A stretch of DNA of 64,000 nucleotides from Liopterus haemorrhoidalis (Eukaryota; Arthropoda; Insecta; Coleoptera; Dytiscidae). This document shows positions 20,004 through 29,638 of the stretch, in pieces (positions within the stretch are counted from its first letter, which is position 1; each line of letters begins with the position of its first letter). The DNA is taken from contig OZ020611.1 in the NCBI GenBank assembly GCA_963971575.1, positions 4,662,882-4,726,881 on the forward strand, read 5' to 3'. The position numbers and the translations under genes are program-made. The notes under the pieces were generated by a model. It saw only the letters and a program-made list of their open reading frames with translations. It searched no databases and was not told the DNA's origin.

Positions 20004-20938
20004 TAGGGGATACGCAAAAAATTTGTATTTCCTTAAAACTACATTATTTTGATATGTTAATGTTAGTTATGTCACCTAACAAAACAAAAATTACATTTTA
20101 ATTAATATTATAGCCAAATTTTGGAATTAAAATATTGTAAATTTGAAATAAGCCGACCACGGAGCGAAGGTTGCCGAGTAAAAACGACTGAGTATGACGT
20201 CAAACGATAGGGGTTTCACGTCACAGATACAGCTACAACATAATCTTTACACGTGTGTATATTGTATTATTCGAGAGTTTTGTATTTGTTTTTAAACAAC
20301 TTTTCACGCATTTATTATTAAAATGGCAGATAAAGATTTTGTTAGGGCTCAGAGTGATAATTTACCCAACATTGATGCATTTATGCTCATGGAATATATG
20401 AAAAATAATGAATGCTACAGTGCTGAAGAAATACCTGGTGTCAAAGTAATTTTTATTTTATATTCTATAACTTTATGTAAACAAACGCTGCAACTCTGTC
20501 AAATGTAAATATTTATGTAATTTAGATGTCAGAATTTTACTACATTGTTTACATGAAGTTACAAAACGTTAGAGGCATAATTGAAATACTGCAATATAAG
20601 TTATCTATTTTAATATAAAATTTAATTCTGTAAACATGTATAAATTGTTTTTATAGAATTAAACTTTATTTTAATTAAAATCACTCTAACTTTACATAAC
20701 CTATAAAAGTTATACAAACAAATAAGTTCACAACAGACTATGTACGCCGGTAAGCTAGTAGTGTCATGCGTCAGTTAGAAGGGGTATGACGTCACACGTC
20801 GTTTTCGCGCGCTACAAACATTTATGATTTTTTTAAGCCTTCAATTTACAAAAAAAACAATTAAAAACTGTTTTTTATGTTTATATGCAACAAGAGGAAT
20901 ATAATAAAAAAAATTAAAAAAATCATGCCTATCCCCTA
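20004..20938 (+). mobile_element. No-TSD element carrying a gene's first exon, copy 1
   Basis: The ends are TAGGGGATACGCA (20004) and the complement of TGCCTATCCCCTA (20938), a short inverted repeat. The flanks read ...TTTAGAA and TTGGTA.... The uninterrupted host MITE at 23490-23510 reads the continuous complement of TTTAGAATTGGTA, so no bases were duplicated or lost. Insertion between AA and TT without duplication is the known behaviour of Spy transposons, relatives of PIF/Harbinger and ISL2EU. The only coding content is the exon at 20323-20445. A second copy lies inverted at 36433-37358. Confidence 0.7.
20323..20445 (+). CDS. 41-codon first exon (SWIM/YqaJ-type protein N-terminus) in the no-TSD element
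   Basis: ATG at 20323 starts MADKDFVRAQSDNLPNIDAF. The exon ends with ...EEIPGVK at 20445, followed at once by the splice donor GTAATTTTT. The translation continues open to 20508 only as intron. The pattern LPNIDAFMLMEYMKNN...EEIRGVK resembles the N-terminus of arthropod proteins with a SWIM zinc finger and a YqaJ-like exonuclease domain, which are linked with ISL2EU-type transposons. That similarity is from memory and not confirmed here. The second copy differs at two codons in the exon (Ser/Cys and Pro/Arg). Confidence 0.55.
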
Positions 20939-20968
20939 TTGGTAAATTCTATAGTAGTCGTGGAGAAA

Positions 20969-21812
20969 TACATTATTTGGGACTTTAAATTTTAAGCTAA
21001 AATTGCATTGAGGATCTAAAACGATCCAATCTACGGCTTTATCGAGTTCGCGTCTCTCTTTATGCTATAATAATGACCCCCGTACAGCACTGTTTCTCAA
21101 AGAGCTTCATTTTTTAGGAACGTATCTATATAGAGCACTAACCGAGATATTACTGTACTTATATGAACAACACGCGAAACAAATCTGCAATAAAAATTGT
21201 GCAACTAAAATTAAAAGCACTAATATTTTACGGTGTTAATTAGTTCAGTGGGTTTGTCCGGCATTGAATTGTTCATATTGTGATCTCATTGATCATTGTT
21301 GCCATTCACTGCGGGAGTCGCGAACAATCGCGGGTTTCGAGCGGCCCGGTGCGGCACGGCGGAACGCTGACCCGGCACATCACACGCTGTCCACCGCCAG
21401 CCTTGGCTCGTTACACTCCGATTCTTTGACACTTGGGTGTTGGTTAGTTATGAAATTTGATTGATAATGGTTACCCCTGAATTTTTGAGGTTTCTATAAG
21501 TGTCAAATATTTCTTAATAGACACTATTTAAATTAATCGTATTGTATTTTTGAAATAGTTTTTTTTTTTTTATTAATAACTATTATTTAAACAGCGACAT
21601 AAATATTATTTATTATTTACAATTGGCAAATATTTAATTATATATTATATTTCGCGGTTGGAACGAATTGAGAAATGAATATATCCGTGGAAGATTTAAA
21701 GTATCGCCCATTCCAGAAAAACTTAACAGGATCTTGTACCGTACTGGCAAGGAATTCACTGATATTTGTAAATAATTCATAAAGGTTTAAGAATTTAGAA
21801 AAAAAAATAATA
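20969..21812. other. Unassigned stretch with a GC-rich pocket
   Basis: GC-rich around 21300-21420 with a 66-codon ORF (21264-21464) of no recognised family. No splice or repeat structure could be supported. Confidence 0.35.
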
Positions 21813-23122
21813 CAAGGTGTCTCAAAAGAAATTTTATATTTAGTGGATCGATTAAAAAAAAAGTAAGCCGTATATAGAAAAAATGTTTATTAATTATTAA
21901 AATACACTTTTTGGGGATTTATTTCTTAAAAATAATATCGTCTAAATGTAGACCCTCGCGTTCTCGGCACTCATTTAATCGAACAGTAAAATTACTTATG
22001 ACTTCTCGGCAGGTGGACTCAGGGATGGCTGCCATTTCGTGACGGATATTTTCTTTCAAATGCGCCAGTGAAGTCGGTTCATTGGCGTAAACTTTAGATT
22101 TAAGATAACCTCATAGGAAAAAGTCCATAGGGGTTAAATCTGACTTGCGTGGAGGCCAATTTATGTCACCTCTCCGGGAGATCAATTTGCCTGAGAAAAT
22201 TTCACGAACACGTGGCAGAGACATATTGGACGTGTGTGAAGTTGCTCCGTCCTGTTGGAACCATGTTCTTTGGTTATAGCCAGGAAAGTTTTGCGGTTCA
22301 GGTACCAAGAAGTTGTCTAACATCCCCACATAACGCTCTGAATTCACTGTAACTGCACGCCCTCTTTCGTCTTCAAAAAAGTAAGGGCCGATAATTCCTA
22401 GCGCCGATATCGCAGCCCATACGGTCACTGTAGGCGAATGTAGGGGTTTCTGATGTTTGCGTTTCGGATTCGTTGCACTCCAGTAGCGGCAGTTCTGCTT
22501 ATTTACGTGGCCATTAAGATGAAAATGAGCTTCATCCGAAAACAAAATGTTGGTAAACGTTGAAAATCGCTCAATCACCTGATTTACGAAATTAAGCCTC
22601 TGACTGGCATCTTGGGGCTTTAATTCTTGCACCAATTGAATTTTGTAGGGGTGCAGCTTTAGGTCTTTGTGCATAATGCGATGTAATGATGATCTATGCA
22701 CATTTAAAGCACTTGCGAGCTTCCGAATTGAAAGGTTCGGGTCGTCACGAACAGACTGATTAACATTCTCCACGTTTTCTACCGTTCTTGATGACCTAGG
22801 TCGCCCGAATTTTGATTTATCCAGCGTTGTACCAGTCTCTTCAAACTTTTTAACCCAATGTCGAATGAGAGGAATGCTTGGCGCATCATTTAAGTGGCGA
22901 AAACCTCGAATACTGCAGAATTTTCTACGCGCTACAGTCGCCGAATCACCGTTTTTGTAAAACTCTCGCACGCATAACGCGTGGTCTGCTCCCGAGAAAC
23001 GCTCCATAGCGACTGAATTCCCAAGAGCCAGGCTACCGATTGACATAACCCCCGCGCCCCTCGGATACGTTGCGTTCACGCAGTAAGCTAAATAAATATA
23101 AAATTTCTTTTGAGACACCTTG
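21813..23122 (-). mobile_element. Nearly intact Tc1/mariner-superfamily DD41D element, 1310 bp
   Basis: Inverted ends of about 30 bp, beginning CAAGGTGTCTCAAAAGAAAT, match perfectly or nearly so, with TA at 21811-21812 and 23123-23124. The minus-strand transposase fills the element. It is inserted between the two MITE M copies. This is the best preserved DNA transposon in the window. Confidence 0.93.
21919..23007 (-). pseudogene. DD41D (rosa/Visitor-type) transposase with one nonsense codon
   Basis: From ATG at 23007 (MERFSGADHALCVREFYKNG) the frame is open for 298 codons. It then meets TGA at 22111-22113, where related enzymes have Trp (DFFL-stop-GYLKSKVY), and continues in the same frame to TAA at 21919-21921, for 362 codons in all. 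In order: two helix-turn-helix units (HWVKKFEETGT; LSIRKLASALNVHRSSLHRI), the GRPRSSRT hook, first Asp in FSDEAHFHLNG, second Asp in FQQDGATSHT, third Asp in DLTPMDFF. The second and third Asp are separated by 41 residues, which defines DD41D. The ATG at 23130 lies in the terminal repeat and is rejected as the start. All catalytic residues remain. Confidence 0.9.
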
Positions 23123-23124
23123 TA

Positions 23125-23477
23125 CAACAAAATCTACAAATAACACAGCCCAACAGACATTTTGGAGCCTGCGAGTTTTTAACTGTCTCTAGGTAATTTT
23201 TGGGCACAGAATCCAAAATAGCCGTCAGATTTGGTCTATCAGATCTAGTTTTTGAGATACGATATATTGGCCTTTTTTACAATAAAATATCTTATTTCTT
23301 AACTTGTGTATTTTTCACGTTATCACTATTACTATTTGCTCCAACTGCCAGTTACAAACACAAAAGATACAAAATAAGGTATTTATTTCACAAAGTAGAT
23401 AAATATACATTCATTACTTATCACTGTAAAATGTTCTTTTGTACCACTTTCTAGCATGGAGTTTACCAGAACAGTCT
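23125..23477. other. Unassigned stretch
   Basis: An 84-codon ORF (23200-23454) is hydrophobic and AT-rich without recognisable features. Confidence 0.3.
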
Positions 23478-24152
23478 TTCTCCACGACCACTATAGAATA
23501 TACCAATTCTAAAACCAATTTTGACTACAGAAAGTTAATATTCTAACACAAGAGTTGGAATGTTATTCTAAAGCATCTTCTTATGCATTTTGCGTGTATT
23601 TCATTCCATCACTTGTTATGGAATAACTCATCCATGCCTGTTGTCTTTTGTTTTTGTAGGATTACATTAAGATATATGCAACGTTTACATTAAATAAATG
23701 CAATATAACTTCCTAACCTAAAATAGTGGCCGATGTGCGGCAAATTACTATAGAATATACCAATTCTAAAACCAATTTTGACTACAGAAAATTAATATTC
23801 TAACACAAGAGTTGGAATGTAATTCTAAAGCATCTTCTTATGCATTTTGCGTGTATATCATTCCATCACTTGTTATGGAATAACTATTCCATGCCTGTTG
23901 TCTTTTGTTTTTGTAGGGTTACATTAAGATATATGCAACGTTTACATTAAATAAATGCAATATAACTTCCTAACCTAAAATAGTGGCCATGTGCGGCAAA
24001 TTAAATTAAAATTAACAAATAATAAATTTAAAAAATAGTTTAATTAATTGATTAATTTGTTATGTAATATAAATTATTTGTTAAGATAAAATGTTTGTTA
24101 AAATAATTATTTGGTAATTTTTTTTTCTTTCTGGTGGTCGTGGAGAAAGTAG
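23478..24152 (+). mobile_element. MITE 'M' copy R with internal tandem duplication
   Basis: It starts CTTTCTCCACGACCAC and ends GTGGTCGTGGAGAAAG, a 16-bp perfect inverted repeat. About 250 bp of the body (23496-23745) is repeated directly at 23752-24000 with few changes, each unit beginning TATAGAATATACCAATTCTA. The inverted partner at 19620-20968 has a single unit. Confidence 0.75.
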
Positions 24153-24170
24153 GGTCTGTGACTCGGTTGC

Positions 24171-24255
24171 AATGAGAAAATTCGATGCTCGTGGTTCCTC
24201 ACGCTCGCCTGCGGCTTGCGCTCGGAATGTTCCACACGCATCGAATTTTCTCATT
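24171..24255. repeat. Hairpin with perfect 18-bp arms and GC-rich loop
   Basis: AATGAGAAAATTCGATGC (24171-24188) and GCATCGAATTTTCTCATT (24238-24255) are exact complements. The 49-nt loop is GC-rich (CTCGCCTGCGGCTTGCGCTC), unlike its surroundings. Confidence 0.85.
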
Positions 24256-24269
24256 CCAACCTTGTTACA

Positions 24270-24930
24270 GAATATACTATTCTGAAGACTCCAACAGTAG
24301 TAGGCCATTAAGTGGCTATCTTATCTTCCTTGATATCTATCTTCCATAGTTTTATGTCCTGATGGAATCTTTCCCCCGGTTATTCACTAAAATCACCTAG
24401 GTTTTCTGGTAAGTGGTCATAATACAACCGAGAATATTAAAGTTGGAAAGCATATTTTCCACTAATTCTCTGCCTTATGATTTCCAAGAAAATTTTGTAC
24501 TACTTAAATAAATGAACACCAATAATTTGATTCAATCTCGTTCATTGATGCAGTTGGATCGGATTGTGGATTTTCAGTAGGTTGCCTTATCTGAGGACCA
24601 TAAAATATTCTGGCTTTCAGTTTTTCAGAGTTAATCCCAGGAAATTTACGTGTCAAGTAGCCTACACAAAGTCCATCTCGATTTAAAGCCTTTAAAAATA
24701 TGGAAGGGTGGAAATATAATTTTCTCTCTCGCAACCAAAGGTTTGTTGACAACGTTTTGTTTTTCTTGAATTATGACATTTCTTAATGGAAATCACCCAA
24801 TTTTTGTTAACCCAGTGCTGATTCTTAGCTCTTCTGTCCCAAAGACATAAAAAACAAGGATATTTTGTATATCCACTTTGCTGTCCAAGGAGGAAGTTTA
24901 CCGTTTTTAGATAAAAAAACTAAAATCAAT
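24270..24930 (-). pseudogene. Decayed repeat-borne gene of a widespread arthropod/cnidarian family
   Basis: The minus strand reads, in order and across several frameshifts and stops: GYTKYPCFLCLWDRRAKNQH; LYFHPSIFLKALNRDGLCVG; FPGINSEKLKARIFYGPQIR; WCSFIYLSSTKFSW; ENMLSNFNILGC; DHLPENLGDFSE; GERFHQDIK; and YQGR-stop-DSHLMAYYCWSLQ. I recognise this motif order from uncharacterised multicopy proteins of insects and cnidarians, probably transposon-borne, but cannot name the superfamily. At least three stops and frame changes make it a pseudogene. A stretch before DHLPENL appears deleted. Confidence 0.65.
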
Positions 24931-25084
24931 TAGTCTTTATCTCCAACACTAGAGCTGCTACGAAAAAGTCAGGTATTTTTGGAATCAGCACATCAAAAAT
25001 ATCCAAAATCAGTTCCTACTTTTCCGGCGCCAAGATAAAAAAATTATTTTGTTAGGCAGTGTAATTATTAAATGCATATCATCT

Positions 25085-25352
25085 AAAATATCGTTAGTAT
25101 TTTCTTTTCTTTTTTTTTTAATTAGTACATATTTGTTTATATTTTTCACCAGATGTGTTTTTTAGGTCTCTTTTCCATAAAATAAACTATTACATTTTCG
25201 TATCATACATTTTCATTTTCGAAAGTATTTTTTCCATTTTAAAGACTACTCATTTGACCACAATATCTACCGTACAGAGTGACAGATATACAGACCGACA
25301 CATCAATGACTAATGGTATAAGAATTTCTTGGTTATTTCTACGAAATTCTAA
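25085..25352 (-). mobile_element. Old, degraded HINE-1 5' portion
   Basis: On the minus strand it keeps the order AGAATTTCGTAGAAATAACC (5' motif), a broken GTCT/GTCG tract at 25270-25300, and the TTAGTACATATTTGTTTATA block. Heavy substitution shows it is far older than the other copies. Confidence 0.55.
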
Positions 25353-25847
25353 AAATGGAAAATTTACCTTTTTTTTATTTTATACACTTAAACCGCCGCA
25401 TAAGTGTCAGCCGCCCGTGAGCTAACATTTATAAGACCTTCACAAAACCATAGTGAAGATCATAAGTGATGAGCAAAAAAAAAAGGTTGATCAATTTTGC
25501 TGCCCACTTGAACCCCGTGTGACACACACTCTGAATACTCGCACACGGCGGCTCTGTTTATTATATATTTTTTTTTGCAATGAAAGGCGTAAATTTAACG
25601 ATTTTTCCCATTCTCTTTCACGGTCTGAAAAACTATACACGTCCTCCGATTATAAATGAAATAAACCATCAATTCAATGCCACAAACAAACAATTAATTT
25701 TACAACCAATTAGTAAATGACCAAATAAAATAATAGTCAATTCTTAACGCAATACTCGCAAACATTTGTTATGTTCACTTGGCCATATTTCATAAAAGTA
25801 AGTGGGCTTTGAACCAGCGGCGTGCACATCACACAAGCAAACATTCT
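25353..25847. other. Unassigned stretch
   Basis: No supported gene. The 68-codon ORF at 25453-25659 is unrecognised. Confidence 0.3.
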
Positions 25848-25859
25848 AACAGCTATGGT

Positions 25860-26014
25860 GCCGGTCGCTATGGCGTAGTGGTCAGCTCATTTGACTACCA
25901 ACCATGGGGGCTCGGGTTCAAATCCCGGTTATGGCATGGAAATTTTCTCAAACAAAAATTGTCCTGGCTAATTGCCACAGTAGCAAAGGCCATTAAAAAT
26001 TAAAAAAAAAAAAA
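25860..26014 (+). mobile_element. Complete tRNA-headed SINE, 155 bp, with 12-bp TSD
   Basis: The head has an A box (TGGCGTAGTGGTCAG) and a B box (GGGTTCAAATCCCGG) 36 bp apart, followed by a short body and an A-rich tail at 25993-26014. The 12-bp duplication AACAGCTATGGT lies at 25848-25859 and 26015-26026. All parts of a SINE are therefore present. The perfect duplication shows recent retroposition. It landed on the left end of a TA-flanked MITE. Confidence 0.92.
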
Positions 26015-26022
26015 AACAGCTA

Positions 26023-26836
26023 TGGTCTATTTCAAATTAAAAAAAAGTAGATAGCGCTGCGAACCGAGTACGATTTACACTGGACAAATACAGTATAGCG
26101 GAAAATTTAAAATAAGTTACAAATGGGTTAACAAGTGATTTTTTTTTAATTTAAAAAATGTTAATAAGATATTGAAATAAACAAGGCAGATAATACACTT
26201 ACGTTATTTATACGACATAAATTCAGTTTAATGGGGAATTTGAAAAAGTTAAAAAAATATTAATTTTAATAATTATGTACTATATATAAAAAGAGAGATT
26301 TGGCTAAAAGAGTTTAAATAAAGCAATAAAACAAACAATATATCTTCAGAGCTAAAGTTTCTTATTTAAATAATTATTGTAAATAAAAATTAAAAATATA
26401 TGTATATATGAAGGTCTAAAAATTATATCAATAACTTCTTCTTTGGGCATAATCAGCTGGGCTGTCTTTTGGCCTCACATTAGTGCTCTATCTTGATCTT
26501 TTAATTGTCAAGTGTCAAAAAATATTTATATGTCAGATAACCTAAAAAATATATAACTGCGTAAAAACAAATTACATGGAGGATTTTCTCCATAAAATCT
26601 ACGCCAAGAATATAAATAAAAGTCTAAATATGTAAATAATAACAAAATATATGAAAAAAAATTAAACAATATAAATAATATATATGTATTTCCAATGTAC
26701 GACACTGAACATCTGTCAATTTGGACTAAAAACAATATTTTAACAGTGTAATAGGGATGACGATCTAAACCAATCCGAAGCAAGGACAAACAGCCCCTAT
26801 CTTCTTACACACATTTTTCTACTTTGAAATAGACCA
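26023..26836. mobile_element. TA-flanked non-autonomous element, ~0.8 kb
   Basis: TGGTCTATTTCAAA at 26023 and its complement TTTGAAATAGACCA ending at 26836 are each bordered by TA. The interior is AT-rich with no transposase. Tc1/mariner affiliation rests on the TA alone. Confidence 0.6.
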
Positions 26837-26959
26837 TAGACATCTAAATTATCTTACTTATTTCTCTTTTGAACTACTCCAAAGCATTTGTCAGTATGAA
26901 TCACTGTGTTCTTATAAATAAATTACATTATATAGGTTTTAATGCAGTTAGTATCTCAT

Positions 26960-27260
26960 TTTTTTCAAAATTGTCTGACCGACTTCTTCACACAGACACC
27001 TGACAGATTTCACCTGTATTTATATCTAAAGGGGTACCACAAGGTTCGTGTTTAGAACCTATATTGTTTTCTGAGTAGTTTTGTTATGGAGAAAGTCATT
27101 GTAATTTGCGACTCTTTGCGGACCTCTTCTTGTTGGCCCACGAAAACCTTACGAAACATACGAAACTGAAAGTATTTATAATATAGTAAATATTACGAAA
27201 AACTGTTTACTTAGAATAATTTTAACATTATATGGACGGTGTTCTTAAAAGAATGATATT
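26960..27260 (+). pseudogene. LINE reverse-transcriptase palm remnant
   Basis: The plus-strand translation shows ISKGVPQGSCLEPILFS at 27022-27072, the classic GVPQGS..GP..F motif of reverse transcriptases. About 15 codons later, in another frame, comes CNLRLFADLFLLAHE, a mutated version of the LFADDT catalytic box in which the second Asp is Leu. Stops and a frame change make it dead. The rest of the LINE is not recognisable. Confidence 0.7.
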
Positions 27261-28675
27261 TTTAACTTGTACTTGTCAATGTAGAAGGATGAAAAAATAT
27301 ATAAAATCTGAGAAATTACATACGTCCCCGAGTAAAAAAGCTTTAAAATGAAATATTTCGAACATTAAATATTTTCATTAAATTAATACACAAATTTGTA
27401 TGTTTTTGTTAATACTATGTATAATAAACATATATATTAATGAAAAACAACAATTATAATTTCATTTATCAACAGTTTCGACTTTTTACACATTTATAAT
27501 GTTTTTGGTTTTTTTTTTTTTCTAAATCAATTTTAAAATATATTATGCATTCTTCTCCATTATTTCGCTTATGTTTTGTTCAATATTCAGAAAAAATTGT
27601 GATAATTTATAACATTTTGTTCAATATCCGGATATTGAATAAATTAATTCGTAAATTATAATTATCATTAGTATTAAGTATAACTAAATATTGGATTTGG
27701 CTTTGACGAAGTATACAACATTATGTATCCAGATGTACAACAGATGTACAGGTATTTTAGACAACAAATATTTTTGTCTTGACAACAAATTTTTCTAATC
27801 ACATAAATTTACATTGGGAACAAAATGTTTTTGCTGAAGTTTTTGTTCTAACTAATTTTCATTTGTTAGAATTAACAAATTTTTATGGTAACAAAAAATT
27901 ATTTGTCTCACGAACTGATCATCTTTTGTCCGGGTAACCACCTTTGTTGGGGTGAATAATGAAATTAATCAGAAGTATAATACTAATTTCATTTGTTGTA
28001 ATCTCAAATCAGAGATATTTTATATATAGTGATGAAAAAAAAAAAGCTATTAGAAGTCACAAAATTGAACTGGAATAGTCAAATTTTCCATAATCGTTCA
28101 TTATTCTTTAATGTTTGTAAAAAGTAATTTACAATTACATTTTTTACGAACGTTGTTAGCCCAATTTTATGGCATCTAACTGTTTTTGTTTTCGCCAAGA
28201 AATTTAAAAACATCTCTACCTGTAAAATATATAAATGTATTAAGAATAATAATACAAGTTTTATAATCTATTGTTGTTATAATTTATTATTAACAAAATT
28301 CACAGTTATAAAATTTAATATATAACAGGACATATATCTAATTTTAAGTTTGATTTTTAGTTTGTACATAAAACAATAAAATATTCAAAATTATTACAAA
28401 TATTTATTTCCAATTTATATATGCCAGGCAAAAATTCCATAAACTTATACCCGATTTATACACTGCTTAGCTTAAGGTAAATGTACAAAATAATAATTTT
28501 CGTTTTTACTGATTAAACCATTTTGACAACAAAAAAATGAACATCTGTAAAACGATGAGAAATTTTTAAATACAGTACTAAACCGGGTATAGTTTTAACA
28601 TATTTCTATATGATTACAAAATTCCACAACAAAGTATTAGCATTAATACACTATTTGTATTATTAAAATCATTAC
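27261..28675. other. AT-rich stretch with recurrent AACAAATT words
   Basis: Between 27740 and 27960 the words ACAACAAAT, TTTGTTCTAAC and TTAACAAATTTTT recur in both orientations. Similar words recur at 28930-29060. This might be the ends of one large decayed DNA element (27.7-29.2 kb), but I could not align the two sides convincingly. Confidence 0.3.
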
Positions 28676-28799
28676 CTGTTTCATTTAATGGGCGAATTTG
28701 CTCTTTTATCGAGTAGCCCATTTTTTTAAACTGCCTCCTCAAGTTGTAAATACGTTGAAAATATTTGTGAAGTCCTCCAGATACTAATGTTCGGATACA
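28676..28799 (-). CDS. Possible isolated internal exon (124 nt)
   Basis: On the minus strand a TAG acceptor at 28802-28800 is followed by an open 41-codon stretch (CIRTLVSGGLHKYFQRIYNL, then RRQFKKMGYSIKEQIRPLNE), ended by AACAG and a donor GTAATG at 28675. The composition is charged and less AT-biased than its surroundings. I do not recognise the family. It may belong to a decayed transposon or be a chance frame. Confidence 0.3.
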
Positions 28800-29638
28800 C
28801 TACATTATCGCACTTATTTGCTTATTAAACACAGCACAGAAACTATCAACAGGTATAAAAACGTCAAGCACTAACAAAGCCTACGCCATATTGTTCCGAG
28901 CTCAAAACGCATGTGCAAGGCATATACGTCACATACCTGGATGACTAACATGATTTGTTAGATGCACAAAATTATTCAGTATTTTATATACATTTGTTTC
29001 ACCTGGACTGATACATTTGTCGTAGCAACAAATTTAATTTATAATCTTAACAAATAGGTATGAAACTAATTTCCCTTTATTAGAATGACTTTAAGGTCTT
29101 CGTAAGATCAACCAACGTAATTGAAAAAATATTATCAGGGACAATTTTTTTCTGTTACTCTAGCAAAAACTTGGCTAAGTAAAATATTTTACTTGAAGGA
29201 ACAATGTCATTTTTCTCCGTGCACCTTATGTATGTATCATCCCGCACGCCACTGAGCCGTGTAGGCTTGGCTATGTGGCGGTGTGCGCGATCTTAAATCA
29301 TGAGTTATCGCGGGGGCGATATTGATGCGCAGATAACCGCTCTTCTGTATAATGGCAGATGGGATTGTTTAAAGATAAAATAAAAATATTAGATCTGAGA
29401 TAGGATACTGAGAAGGTACTTTAAGAAAATTTATTTTATGATCGCTGATAATGTTACATAAATAAAACCAGAAAAATATAAACAAGCTATAAAAATATTA
29501 AATTATCTCGACTCGAGAATATGGAGTTCAGATAACAACTAGGACTAGGGATACGTTAAATAAAATAAACAGGTCATAACATTGTATATTTAACAGCAAT
29601 ATAATTATCATCATCTGAAAATAAATAACACCTTAGTC
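28800..29638. other. Unassigned stretch
   Basis: Contains AACAAAT words and no recognisable coding sequence. Confidence 0.3.

Larger units (their letters stand above)
19620..20968 (-). mobile_element. MITE 'M' copy L (split by the no-TSD element)
   Basis: 19620-20003 together with 20939-20968 is the reverse complement of 23478-24152 with roughly 85-90% identity. Shared words include TTAATTTGCCGCACAT, CATAACAAGTGATGGAATG and TAGTCGTGGAGAAA at the inner end. The 935-bp element at 20004-20938 is inserted precisely within it, and the intact copy provides the empty site. Confidence 0.75.

Noticed and set aside
22149..22352. Plus-strand ORF over the DD41D transposase
   Set aside because: Shadow of the well-supported minus-strand transposase frame.
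19620..24152. A single 4.5-kb transposon with long inverted arms
   Set aside because: The right copy has its own 16-bp perfect inverted ends, so two oppositely oriented MITE copies are the simpler reading.
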